Below, piece by piece: positions 43,201-51,937 of a stretch of DNA of 64,000 nt. Location: NCBI GenBank assembly GCA_902493595.1, contig CABUPU010000004.1:50525-114524 (forward strand), written 5' to 3'. The notes below the pieces were generated by a model. The model ran no database searches. It saw only the letters and a list, made by a program, of their open reading frames with translations, and was not told where the DNA came from. Each line of letters starts with the position of its first letter. The first letter of the stretch is position 1. Both the position numbers and the translations under genes were made by a program. This stretch comes from an uncultured Mycoplasma sp. Its GTDB lineage: Bacteria; Bacillota_I; Bacilli_A; RF39; UBA660.

Positions 43201-44664
43201 TTATAAAACACACATTGCTATTGTAAGGATTACCATTGCAGCAAGACCAATACAAGCAACTATTTTAAATGCCCATTTGAACCATGTTGAATACTCAACT
43301 CTAGCTAGAGCAAGACCACCCATTATCGCTCCACATGTAGGTGAAATTAAATTTACAAGTCCATTAGAAGCAACAAGTATCATAACATTTGTTTCAACTG
43401 AGAATCCTAATTGATGAGTTAAGCCACCCATAATTGGAGTTGAAAGTGTTGCAATACCTGATGAAGATGGTACAAGTATTGATAAGAATATATGTAAAAT
43501 AAAGTTCATTGGTGCGTAGATAACTGCAGGCATATTTTTAAGGGCATTTGCCGCATTATAAATAATATAATTATCTAAATATGTAACTTGCATTAATACT
43601 GAAGCACCCCTTGCAATTGCTATAATTAATATAACACTTAGTATATCAGAGGCACCATCAACAAATGTATCTACAAATTCTTTTTCACTTAATTTACCAA
43701 TTATTCCTATTACAATAGCCATTACAAAGAATAGTACGGCCGCATCTTCGAAATACCAATAACCAAAACAATTTCCAGTTAAGAAAGCTGTAAAATGTGT
43801 TCCAGCATCAGCAATATCCGCAGGTATAATACCAAAATCTACCCATGGAATGAAACCTGCTATCATAATAACAAATGTTAAGCCAAATATAATTAATATA
43901 AGCTTTTGTCTTGTAGTAAGTTTTACATCTGGATTAATAAAGTCATCTTTTGCATAATGTTTTTCCATTTGTTTTTGTTCTTGTAATGAAAGAAATGTAC
44001 TTCCTTTCTCGGCTTTCACTTTAGCAGCATAATTTAATACAAATGCTACTGCTATAATATAAGAAACTAACCATAAGATACATCCAAGTAAAATTATAGT
44101 TCCTTGATTAACTTTTATACCATCTGGTAATGCACTAACTGCAGCACCTACTGCAAATGGATTTATTGTTGAACCAAGTACACCTACACCAGCACCAAGT
44201 AAGACTGTGGCTGATGCAACAATAGTATCCATTCCCGCTGCTACCATAGTAAATGATAACAAACCATAAAATGCAACTGTTTCTTCTAACATTCCATAAG
44301 TAGTTCCACCAACTGAGAATATAAACATTAGTATTGGTATTAATACTAGTTCCTTACCTTTTAATTTGTTTACTAAAACTTTTATTCCTGTTTCAAGAGC
44401 ACCAGTTTTAGTAACGACATTTAAAAATCCTCCTAAAATAAGAATAAATACACCTACATCAGCAGCATTTTCAAATCCTTTGATTGGAGCCATTAAAAAG
44501 TCAGAAAATTTAGCACGAACAACACCACTACCATTAACAATATTTTCACCATCAAATGTAGCAAGTGGAAGTAAATATGAAATTATAGCAATTGCAACAA
44601 TAATTAACATTATAATTGTAAATGAAGATAATGTAAATTTTTTCTTTTTAGCTTTTTTTGCCAT
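43201..44664 (-). CDS. YfcC/DcuC-family transporter (arginine deiminase cluster)
   Basis: This transporter of 487 residues has about twelve helices and the YfcC family pattern: SYLLPLATFDG near the N-terminus, FSVGGTTYGMLEETVAFY, GVGVLGSTINPFAVG, and LVPSSSGIATLSTPIMGGL with NLISPTCGAIMGGLA. Family members next to arginine deiminase genes probably exchange arginine for ornithine or export an end product; this role is inferred from position. It is the last gene of the arc operon, 2 bp after arcC. Confidence 0.88.
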   Translation of the reverse strand: MAKKAKKKKFTLSSFTIIMLIIVAIAIISYLLPLATFDGENIVNGSGVVRAKFSDFLMAPIKGFENAADVGVFILILGGFLNVVTKTGALETGIKVLVNKLKGKELVLIPILMFIFSVGGTTYGMLEETVAFYGLLSFTMVAAGMDTIVASATVLLGAGVGVLGSTINPFAVGAAVSALPDGIKVNQGTIILLGCILWLVSYIIAVAFVLNYAAKVKAEKGSTFLSLQEQKQMEKHYAKDDFINPDVKLTTRQKLILIIFGLTFVIMIAGFIPWVDFGIIPADIADAGTHFTAFLTGNCFGYWYFEDAAVLFFVMAIVIGIIGKLSEKEFVDTFVDGASDILSVILIIAIARGASVLMQVTYLDNYIIYNAANALKNMPAVIYAPMNFILHIFLSILVPSSSGIATLSTPIMGGLTHQLGFSVETNVMILVASNGLVNLISPTCGAIMGGLALARVEYSTWFKWAFKIVACIGLAAMVILTIAMCVL

Positions 44665-44666
44665 TT

Positions 44667-45602
44667 TTATTTCCTCCTATAAAATATTCTTGTGCCTTTA
44701 TCACCATTAATTGCTTCAAGTCCTTCATTTAATGAAGCAATAATAGCGGTGCCTTCTGAGTTTTCATTTAGAAAATTCATACAAGCATTTATTTTTGGAA
44801 GCATACTTCCTTTTGCGAAATGGCCTTCATCGATGTATTTTTGTAATTCTAATGTATCAGTTGAATCAAGTGCCATTTGATTATCTTTATTATAATTAAT
44901 ATACACTTTATCTACTGCTGTTAGAATTAACAAAATATCAGCTTTAATATTTGCTGCTAATTTACTACTTGCAAAATCTTTATCAATAACTGCGTCAACA
45001 CCTTTATATCCTAGTCCATCCTTTACTACAGGAATACCACCACCACCGACAGTAATAACAATATTTCCGTCATCCGCAAGATTACTTACTATTTCTTGCT
45101 CCAAGATTCTTTCAGGCTTTGGTGAGGGCACTACTCTCCTATAGCCTCTACCAGAATCTTCAACATATTTATAACCATTCGAAGAAGCGAGTTTATCTGC
45201 TTCCTCTTTGGTATAAAACATTCCTACAGGTTTAGTTGGATCAGTGAAAGCCTCATCATTTTCATCCACTTCAACCTGAGTAATGATAGTTGCGCATTTC
45301 TTTTCAATATTATTTTCTCTTAATTTTTCATTAATAGCATTTTGTAAATGATAACCAATATATCCCTGACTCATTGCTCCGCACTCTGCAAAAGGCATAA
45401 ATGGAGCAACATTAAATTTGCTTGCATACTCAAATGCATTTGCAATCATTCCCACCTGGGGACCATTTCCATGAGTAACAATAACATCATTATCTTTAGC
45501 AATACTAACAATTATGTTGGCTGCTTTTTTTACAAGAAGTTTTTGTTCATCAGGAGTTTTTCCAAGAGCATTTCCACCTAAAGCAATAACAATTTTACTC
45601 AT
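44667..45602 (-). CDS. arcC: Carbamate kinase
   Basis: The enzyme converts carbamoyl phosphate and ADP to ATP, CO2 and ammonia, the energy-yielding step of arginine fermentation. It has the amino acid kinase fold: IVIALGGNALG, VTHGNGPQVG, GGGGIPVV, GVDAVIDKDFAS and FAKGSMLPKI. Normal length (311 residues). It follows argF at 1 bp. Confidence 0.97.
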   Translation of the reverse strand: MSKIVIALGGNALGKTPDEQKLLVKKAANIIVSIAKDNDVIVTHGNGPQVGMIANAFEYASKFNVAPFMPFAECGAMSQGYIGYHLQNAINEKLRENNIEKKCATIITQVEVDENDEAFTDPTKPVGMFYTKEEADKLASSNGYKYVEDSGRGYRRVVPSPKPERILEQEIVSNLADDGNIVITVGGGGIPVVKDGLGYKGVDAVIDKDFASSKLAANIKADILLILTAVDKVYINYNKDNQMALDSTDTLELQKYIDEGHFAKGSMLPKINACMNFLNENSEGTAIIASLNEGLEAINGDKGTRIFYRRK

Positions 45603-45603
45603 A

Positions 45604-46593
45604 TTAATTCCTTAATGTAGCATAAATAACTGCTTTAATTGTATGCATTCTATTTTCTGCTTCCTCAAAAACTCTTGAATGTGAACCATTAAATACTTCG
45701 TCTGTAACTTCCATTTCAGGAACACCAAATTTTTCATAAATCTCTTTACCAATTGTCGTATTTTGATCATGAAAAGATGGCAAACAATGAAGAAAGATAC
45801 AATCATCTTTAGCATTATCTATAACGGACTGATTAACTTGATATTTTCTTAAATAATTAATTCTTTCAGCCCACTTTTCCATAGGCTCTCCCATTGATAC
45901 CCAAACATCAGTATATATTGCATCGGCATCTTTAGTACCTTCCATAATATCTTCAGTTCTTTGAATAGTACATCCGTTTTCTCTAGCTATTTCTTCACAT
46001 TTTTTAGTAAGTTCTTCATCAGGCCACAAATCTTTTGGCGCACAACAAGTAAAATTAACACCTAACTTTGCACTAGCAACCATTAATGAATTACCAACAT
46101 TATTTCTAGCATCCCCACAAAAAACTAATTTTCTTCCTTTTAATGAACCAAATTCTTCTTCAATAGTCATAAAATCAGCTAACATTTGAGTTGGATGAAA
46201 TTCATTAGTAAGTCCATTATAAACAGGAACACTTGAATATTTTGCTAATGTTTCAACAATAGTTTGATCAAATCCACGATATTCTATAGCATCATATATT
46301 CTACAAAGTACTCTTGCAGTATCTTCAATACTTTCTTTTTTACCCATTTGGGAACCAGTTGGTCCTAAATAAGTAACATGCATGCCTAAGTCGTAAGCAG
46401 CAACTTCAAAAGAACACCTAGTTCTCGTGGAATCTTTTTCAAATATTATAGCAATATTTTGTCCCTCAAGAAATCTATGAGGTTCTCTATGTTCCTTTTT
46501 TGTTTTAAAATTTTTTGCTAAGTCTAATAAATATCTTATTTCATCAGTTGAATAATCAAGTAACTTTAGAAAATCTCTTCCTCTTAAATCCAT
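45604..46593 (-). CDS. argF: Ornithine carbamoyltransferase (catabolic)
   Basis: The enzyme transfers the carbamoyl group between citrulline and phosphate; here it should run in the catabolic direction. Motifs are DSTRTRCSFE (carbamoyl phosphate), HPTQMLADF, and HCLPSFHD, where Ala is more usual than Ser. Position directly after arcA, 0 bp apart, marks it as arcB-type. Confidence 0.96.
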   Translation of the reverse strand: MDLRGRDFLKLLDYSTDEIRYLLDLAKNFKTKKEHREPHRFLEGQNIAIIFEKDSTRTRCSFEVAAYDLGMHVTYLGPTGSQMGKKESIEDTARVLCRIYDAIEYRGFDQTIVETLAKYSSVPVYNGLTNEFHPTQMLADFMTIEEEFGSLKGRKLVFCGDARNNVGNSLMVASAKLGVNFTCCAPKDLWPDEELTKKCEEIARENGCTIQRTEDIMEGTKDADAIYTDVWVSMGEPMEKWAERINYLRKYQVNQSVIDNAKDDCIFLHCLPSFHDQNTTIGKEIYEKFGVPEMEVTDEVFNGSHSRVFEEAENRMHTIKAVIYATLRN

Positions 46594-47820
46594 TTAATCC
46601 TCTCTTTCAAGTGGCATACTCATACATCTAGGACCACCTCTACCCCTAGAAAGTTCTGCACTATTCATTTCAATTACTTTAATTCCTTTTTCTCTTAATA
46701 CTTCATTAGTAATATTATTTCTATTGTATACAACTACTACTCCAGGAGCTATACATAATGTATTTGTTCCATCATTCCATTGTTCTCTTTCTGAGGCAAT
46801 TTTATCTCCTCCAGCACAAGGAATAAGTGTAATATCAATACCCAAATATTCCTCTAAAATATTTTCAAGGCTTCCTTCTTTTTTAATTACACTTACTTCA
46901 TCAAGATTATCTTCATTTTTAGTAATTTCAAAAACCTCTAATGTATCCATAATTCCAGGGTGATATGTAAACTTGTCAATATCAATTTGAGTAAATACTG
47001 TATCTAAGTGCATAAAAGCTCTACATTCAGGTATCTTAAATGCAAGTATTGTATCAATATTGCATTTTTCATCATTAAACATGTTTTTAGCAACTAAATC
47101 AATTGCTTCAGCACTAGTTCTTTGAGAAATACCAATTGCAAGAGTATGTTCATTTAAATTTAATACATCTCCACCCTCAATACTGAATGGATTTTCTCTA
47201 TCATAATATTTTGGAACTTTGTCCATATAATCTGGATGATAATTAAAAATGTAATAAGCATAAATTGTTTCTCTACTTCTTGTAACAGAGTACATTTTAT
47301 TAAGAATTATACCATCACCAACTGATGCAAACGGATCTCTTGTAAAATAAAGGTTTGGCATTGGTTCAGCTAAAAACTTAGTTTCTTCACTTATTTGATC
47401 AACAAGAGAATATTCACTATCTTGTTTATTTCTATGAACTTCAGAAACTTTAATACCTTCCATAGTTTTTAAAACTAGTTCTTTATTATTTGTATAACTC
47501 ATTAAATAATCAAATAATAAATCTTTATATTTTGGAGTTCTTACTCCTGCTTCATAAATAAATTGTCTTATAAATGAAGGTTTAACCTGTGGGTTTTCAT
47601 CTAATGTTTCAGCCATTAAATCTTCTAAATAAACAACCTCTACACCATTATCTCTAAGTATTTGACAAAATTCATCGTGTTCTAAAATTGCATCTTTTAA
47701 ATATGGAATATCATCAAAAAGAAGTCTACCTAAAGTATCTGGTGTTAAATTTAATAGTTCCTTTCCTGGTCTATGAACCAAAACTTTTTTTAATTTTTTA
47801 ATTTCACTAGTAACATGCAT
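46594..47820 (-). CDS. arcA: Arginine deiminase
   Basis: ArcA hydrolyses arginine to citrulline and ammonia. Guanidino-enzyme motifs are present: FTRDPFA, EGGDVL, HLDTVFTQID and the C-terminal RGRGGPRCMSMPL with the nucleophilic Cys. Length is normal (408 residues). It is first in the arcA-argF-arcC-yfcC operon. Confidence 0.97.
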   Translation of the reverse strand: MHVTSEIKKLKKVLVHRPGKELLNLTPDTLGRLLFDDIPYLKDAILEHDEFCQILRDNGVEVVYLEDLMAETLDENPQVKPSFIRQFIYEAGVRTPKYKDLLFDYLMSYTNNKELVLKTMEGIKVSEVHRNKQDSEYSLVDQISEETKFLAEPMPNLYFTRDPFASVGDGIILNKMYSVTRSRETIYAYYIFNYHPDYMDKVPKYYDRENPFSIEGGDVLNLNEHTLAIGISQRTSAEAIDLVAKNMFNDEKCNIDTILAFKIPECRAFMHLDTVFTQIDIDKFTYHPGIMDTLEVFEITKNEDNLDEVSVIKKEGSLENILEEYLGIDITLIPCAGGDKIASEREQWNDGTNTLCIAPGVVVVYNRNNITNEVLREKGIKVIEMNSAELSRGRGGPRCMSMPLERED

Positions 47821-47844
47821 CTATATCATCTCCTTATTATATTA

Positions 47845-47873
47845 ATTTTATCATTTAAATTTTTAAAAGTCCA
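47845..47873 (-). promoter_or_regulatory. Promoter of the arginine deiminase operon
   Basis: TGGACT (47868-47873), 17-bp spacer and TAAAAT (47845-47850) on the minus strand, 24 bp before arcA. AAGGAG follows. It lies just after the stop of the ABC ATPase gene, so the operon can be regulated on its own. I do not see an obvious ArgR box. Confidence 0.65.
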
Positions 47874-47878
47874 TATTT

Positions 47879-48586
47879 CTAATTTATATCTTTTAAAAAA
47901 TTTTTAATAGTTTCATTTTCACTATTAAATGTTTCCTCAACAGTATCATCAGAAAGAATAGTTTTATTGTCCACAAAAATAATTCTCGAAGAAAAATCTT
48001 TTACAAAGTTAAGTTCGTGGCTTACAACAATTATTGTCATATTATAATCTTTTAATTTACTTACTAACTCTAATACCTCTTTTTTCATTTGTGGATCTAA
48101 TGAACTAGTTGGTTCATCTAATAAAAGTATTTTGGGTTTTTCCATAAGAGCTCTTATTATAGCAACTCTTTGTTTTTCACCACCACTTAAATTTTTAGGG
48201 TATTCATTTATTTTATTTTCTAAATTTATTTCTTTTAAATAGTTTTTAGCAAGTTTAATTGCTTCATTTTTTGAATACATTTTAAGTTTAACCGGAGCAA
48301 TAATTAAATTTTCAAGTACAGTCATGTTTTCAAATAAATTAAATGATTGAAAAACCATACCAACTTTATTATAAAATTTTTTTATATTATTAACATTTTC
48401 ATTATCTATTAATATTTGACCTTTATCTATTTTTTCAAGTCTTGCTATACATCTAAGTAATGTTGATTTACCACATCCACTTTTACCAATTATAGATATT
48501 TGCTCATTATCATTGATTTTTAAATTAATATTTTTTAAAATACATTTTTTATCATAACTTTTTGTTAAGTTTTTAATTTCTATCAT
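47879..48586 (-). CDS. Amino-acid ABC transporter ATP-binding protein
   Basis: A GlnQ/ArtP-type ATPase of the polar amino acid uptake family. Motifs: GKSGCGKSTLLRC (Walker A), QSFNLF (Q-loop), LSGGEKQR (signature), ILLLDEPTSSLDP (Walker B) and VSHELNF (H-loop). It overlaps the permease gene by 14 bp. Placement directly before the arginine deiminase operon suggests arginine as substrate. Confidence 0.93.
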   Translation of the reverse strand: MIEIKNLTKSYDKKCILKNINLKINDNEQISIIGKSGCGKSTLLRCIARLEKIDKGQILIDNENVNNIKKFYNKVGMVFQSFNLFENMTVLENLIIAPVKLKMYSKNEAIKLAKNYLKEINLENKINEYPKNLSGGEKQRVAIIRALMEKPKILLLDEPTSSLDPQMKKEVLELVSKLKDYNMTIIVVSHELNFVKDFSSRIIFVDNKTILSDDTVEETFNSENETIKNFLKDIN

Positions 48587-49262
48587 TTGAAAGTCTCCTT
48601 TCGAAAAAATTTAATAGTTTAGTTAATCCTAAAGTTAATATTAGATAGATTATTGCAACGATTAAAAGAGGAAAGAAATAATCATATGTAGAGGAAGCCA
48701 CTATATCAGAGGCCTTTGTAAGTTCAAGTATGCCAATATAACCCGCTACGGAAGTTTCTTTTAAAAGTGTTATAAATTCATTACCTAATGCTGGTAAAAC
48801 ATTTCTTAATGCCTGAGGCATAATAACATATTTCATAGTTTGAAAATAGTTAAATCCTAGCATTGTTGAAGCTTCCTCTTGACCCTTTGGAATTGATATT
48901 AATCCAGATCTAATTATTTGGGATACATAAGCTCCAGAATTTAATCCAAAAGATATAATTCCAACTACTACTATATTAATATTAACACTTTTAAAAATTA
49001 TATAATATAAAATCATTAATTGAAGTAGTGCGGGAGTTCCTCTTATAATTCCAATATACATTCTTGCAAAAGTACTTAATAAATAAAGCTTACCTGTTTT
49101 TTCATTATAGTCTATAACAAGTGATAAAATAAGTCCTAAAATAACTCCAATTAAACAAGCAAAAAATGCCATAATAATTGTATTACCAAGACCAGTTAAA
49201 TAATATTTATATCTATCTTGATATATAAATGAATTGTATATATTTTCTCTTATTAATTCCAT
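48573..49262 (-). CDS. Amino-acid ABC transporter permease
   Basis: A His/Glu/Arg/opine-type permease (HisM/ArtQ-like) with about five helices. The coupling region is SGAYVSQIIRSGLISIPKGQEEASTMLGFNYFQTMKYVIMPQALRNVLPALGNEF, matching the EAA motif of this family. The ATG at 49260-49262 follows AGGTG and is preferred to a GTG two codons earlier. Confidence 0.93.
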   Translation of the reverse strand: MELIRENIYNSFIYQDRYKYYLTGLGNTIIMAFFACLIGVILGLILSLVIDYNEKTGKLYLLSTFARMYIGIIRGTPALLQLMILYYIIFKSVNINIVVVGIISFGLNSGAYVSQIIRSGLISIPKGQEEASTMLGFNYFQTMKYVIMPQALRNVLPALGNEFITLLKETSVAGYIGILELTKASDIVASSTYDYFFPLLIVAIIYLILTLGLTKLLNFFERRLSNDRN

Positions 49263-49268
49263 AAACAC

Positions 49269-49988
49269 CTATTTTGAATACTCTAAAATGTATTCATCAA
49301 TTTTACCACTACTTTTTAAATTATCAATAACTTCATTAATTTTATTTAAAAGTTTAGTATTTCCTTTTTTAATAGCAATTGCATAATTATCTTCGAATAC
49401 AAAACCATCTAAAATAATTAAATTTTCATTATTTTCAACTATTTTTTTACCAGGCAATTCATCCATTATTATTAAATCAACTTTACCAGCTTTTAGATCT
49501 TCAGCCATTGATAAGTATTTTTTTTGTCTAACAATATCTTTTGTTATGTTATTATCAGTTACATAACTATCTGCAATAGTGCCAAGTTGAACAGCAATTT
49601 TTTTGTTGTTAATTTCTGAAATATTTTTAATGTTACTATCGTTTCTAACAATTACTATTTGTTTTGAACTAATATATGTATTAGAAAAATCAACTTGTTT
49701 TTTTCTTTCTTCATTTACACTCATTCCCGCTAAAGCAAAATCTGCTTTTCCTGATTTTATTTCATTAATTATTGCATCAAAATAAACATCTTTAATAACA
49801 AGTTTTTTACCAAGTGCTGTAGCTATCTCCTTAGCAATTTCTACATCTACTCCGACAATTTCGTTATTCTCATAATATTCATAAGGTGCAAATCCTGCCT
49901 CGGTTACCATCACAATTTCATTTTCATTTTTTTTGCATCCGCATAAAGCAATTAAACATACACTTAAAAGTACTAATATTTTTTTCAT
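49269..49988 (-). CDS. Amino-acid ABC transporter substrate-binding lipoprotein
   Basis: A lipoprotein signal peptide ends in LCGC (Cys 18). The mature domain is SBP_bac_3: VTEAGFAPYEYYENNEIVGVDVEIAKEIATALGK, KADFALAGMSVNEERKKQVDFS and IAVQLGTIADSYV. These proteins bind polar amino acids outside the membrane. It is first of the three transport genes and overlaps yitT by 4 bp. Confidence 0.94.
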   Translation of the reverse strand: MKKILVLLSVCLIALCGCKKNENEIVMVTEAGFAPYEYYENNEIVGVDVEIAKEIATALGKKLVIKDVYFDAIINEIKSGKADFALAGMSVNEERKKQVDFSNTYISSKQIVIVRNDSNIKNISEINNKKIAVQLGTIADSYVTDNNITKDIVRQKKYLSMAEDLKAGKVDLIIMDELPGKKIVENNENLIILDGFVFEDNYAIAIKKGNTKLLNKINEVIDNLKSSGKIDEYILEYSK

Positions 49989-50860
49989 CGATTAATCAAT
50001 ATCCTTTCTTTTTTCTTTCCCCCATTAACTTCATAACAATCATTTATTACAAAAAATGCACCTGGATCAATTTCTAATATTCTATTTCGTAATCTATAAC
50101 AATCTAAATTAGAAACTGCCACCATTAATATTTCGCCTTTTTTATGTAAAAATTCTTGTTTACTTTGTAAAATTGTAACACCACTGTCATACTCTTTAGC
50201 AATGACCTTTTTAACTTCACTTAGTTTATTTGTATAAATGAAGAAAACCTTACTTAAAGAAACACCAAGAGTAATTTTATCAATAAAATGATTACTTATT
50301 AATAAAATAATTATAGAATATATAAAACTTTCAAAACCAAATACAAATGCACCCATCAAAAGGATTATAAAACTATAGGAAAAATTTGCAACAGAAGTAG
50401 ATACTTTGGCGTACTTTTTAATAAGTTCCATTATAACGTCCCCACCACCAGTTGTAAAACCACTTTTATATATAAGTGCGGATGATGCTCCATATAAGAA
50501 ACCAGTAATTACAACACTAATTAGCACTTGACTTGTATTAATATATTGTAAAAGTGATAATGCTATAGGCTCTGTAATTGTTACCATAATTGGGTATAAT
50601 AATGAGCCTAATACCGTAGGTAGTGTTTTTTTATACCCTAAACAAATAAAACTTATGATTAAGAGTACTATTCTTGATATGTACAAAAACATTGTTGGAT
50701 CAATATTAAATAATTTATTAAATATTATCGCAAGACCATTGGTGCCACCAGTTATAAATTCATTGGGTAGTAAAAATAAATGGTAGCACATTGCAAGTAA
50801 AAAGATACCAAAAACAAATGTAACACCAGTAACTAAAGTTTTTATATCTTCCTTACTCAT
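49985..50860 (-). CDS. YitT family membrane protein
   Basis: Two-domain YitT protein. Five or six membrane helices come first, with GGTNGLAIIFNK and GGGDVIMELIKKY family blocks. A C-terminal DUF2179 domain follows (GVTILQSKQEFLHKKGEILMVAVSNLDCYRLRNRILEIDPGAFFVINDCYEVNG). Function is not established. It is cotranscribed with the ABC genes, overlapping the binding-protein gene by 4 bp, so a shared role in uptake is possible. Confidence 0.92.
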   Translation of the reverse strand: MSKEDIKTLVTGVTFVFGIFLLAMCYHLFLLPNEFITGGTNGLAIIFNKLFNIDPTMFLYISRIVLLIISFICLGYKKTLPTVLGSLLYPIMVTITEPIALSLLQYINTSQVLISVVITGFLYGASSALIYKSGFTTGGGDVIMELIKKYAKVSTSVANFSYSFIILLMGAFVFGFESFIYSIIILLISNHFIDKITLGVSLSKVFFIYTNKLSEVKKVIAKEYDSGVTILQSKQEFLHKKGEILMVAVSNLDCYRLRNRILEIDPGAFFVINDCYEVNGGKKKERILINR

Positions 50861-50966
50861 TTTACTACCCTTCTTACTATAATTATTTTACTAAAATTTA
50901 GTTTTTTTGTCTATAATATGTCATAAATTTAACAAAAAAAAATAAGTTTTAATGAGGTGAATACAA

Positions 50967-51326
50967 ATGAATGGTAATTATTATCAAAATCCAACATTTC
51001 CAACAAATCAAAACAATATGCAAAATATGACTATGCCACCTGGAAATGTAAGTTCAATGGAAGACTATAACGAGCAAAGTTATATTGAAAATATTTTAAG
51101 GCTTAACAAAGGAAGAAAAGTTAATGCTTATGTCTCTTTTCCAGATAGCACAGAATGGAAAAACAAAATATTTTCCGGATTAATCGAAGAAGCAGGTAAA
51201 GACCATTTAATAATCAAAGAGGTTACAACTGGAAAATGGTATCTAATTAGAATTTTATATCTTGATTATGTTGAATTTATGGAACCAATTAATTATTCTC
51301 ATGCTTATTCTGAAAAAACATTTTAA
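50967..51326 (+). CDS. gerQ: GerQ-like (spore coat) protein
   Basis: The N-terminus is low-complexity Asn/Tyr/Pro/Gln/Met. The C-terminal domain (residues about 37-110) matches GerQ: QSYIENILRLNKGRKVNAYVSF, GLIEEAGKDHLIIKE, TGKWYLIRILYLDYVEF. In Bacillus subtilis GerQ is a coat protein cross-linked by transglutaminase and needed for CwlJ localisation. No other coat or germination gene is in the window, so sporulation is not shown. GAGGTG precedes the ATG. It ends tail-to-tail, overlapping the next gene by 4 bp. Confidence 0.88.
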   Translation: MNGNYYQNPTFPTNQNNMQNMTMPPGNVSSMEDYNEQSYIENILRLNKGRKVNAYVSFPDSTEWKNKIFSGLIEEAGKDHLIIKEVTTGKWYLIRILYLDYVEFMEPINYSHAYSEKTF

Positions 51327-51820
51327 TATAAATCAAAATATTTAATTTCTTCGTTTAAACTTGTTTTTTCTCCGTGACCAGGAAAAATAGTTGTATCAAG
51401 GGATAGTTTACTTACCTTTTCTAAAGACTTAATTAAATCATTATAATTAGAATTTGGAAAATCATATCTTCCGATACTATGATAAAAAATTAAGTCACCA
51501 GAAAATAATAGGTTTTGTCCACTGAAAAATATTGAAATAGAATCGTCAGTATGACCTGGCGTTTTTATTATGTCATAAGAAAATGTCTTTCTTAAAAATG
51601 TATTATGTTTAATATTATAGTATTTTTCTAACTTTTCAAGTGCACCAATATGATCAAAGTGATGATGAGTAACAATTATTTCTTCGACTTCATATTTTGA
51701 GCAAAATGAAACAATTTTTTCTGCATCATCTGCTGGGTCTATAATAATGCATTTTCCATCTTTACTTAAAATATATATATTTGTATCAAGGGGACCTAAT
51801 ACTAAAATTTCAACTTTCAT
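51323..51820 (-). CDS. Metallo-beta-lactamase fold hydrolase (YqgX/GloB-like)
   Basis: A short MBL-fold protein with all metal sites: THHHFDHIGA, TPGHTDDSISIF, SGDLIF and FPGHGEKT. Small members of this type are called hydroxyacylglutathione hydrolase-like; the substrate here is unknown. It is monocistronic. Confidence 0.88.
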   Translation of the reverse strand: MKVEILVLGPLDTNIYILSKDGKCIIIDPADDAEKIVSFCSKYEVEEIIVTHHHFDHIGALEKLEKYYNIKHNTFLRKTFSYDIIKTPGHTDDSISIFFSGQNLLFSGDLIFYHSIGRYDFPNSNYNDLIKSLEKVSKLSLDTTIFPGHGEKTSLNEEIKYFDLY

Positions 51821-51937
51821 AATACCTCATTTCTATTTAAATATAATGGATATTTGCTAGTTTGTAAATGATTTTGATAAATTTCTTGTTTTATATTTCA
51901 TTTTTATCTATAATAATAATAGGAGTTGAAATTAAGT

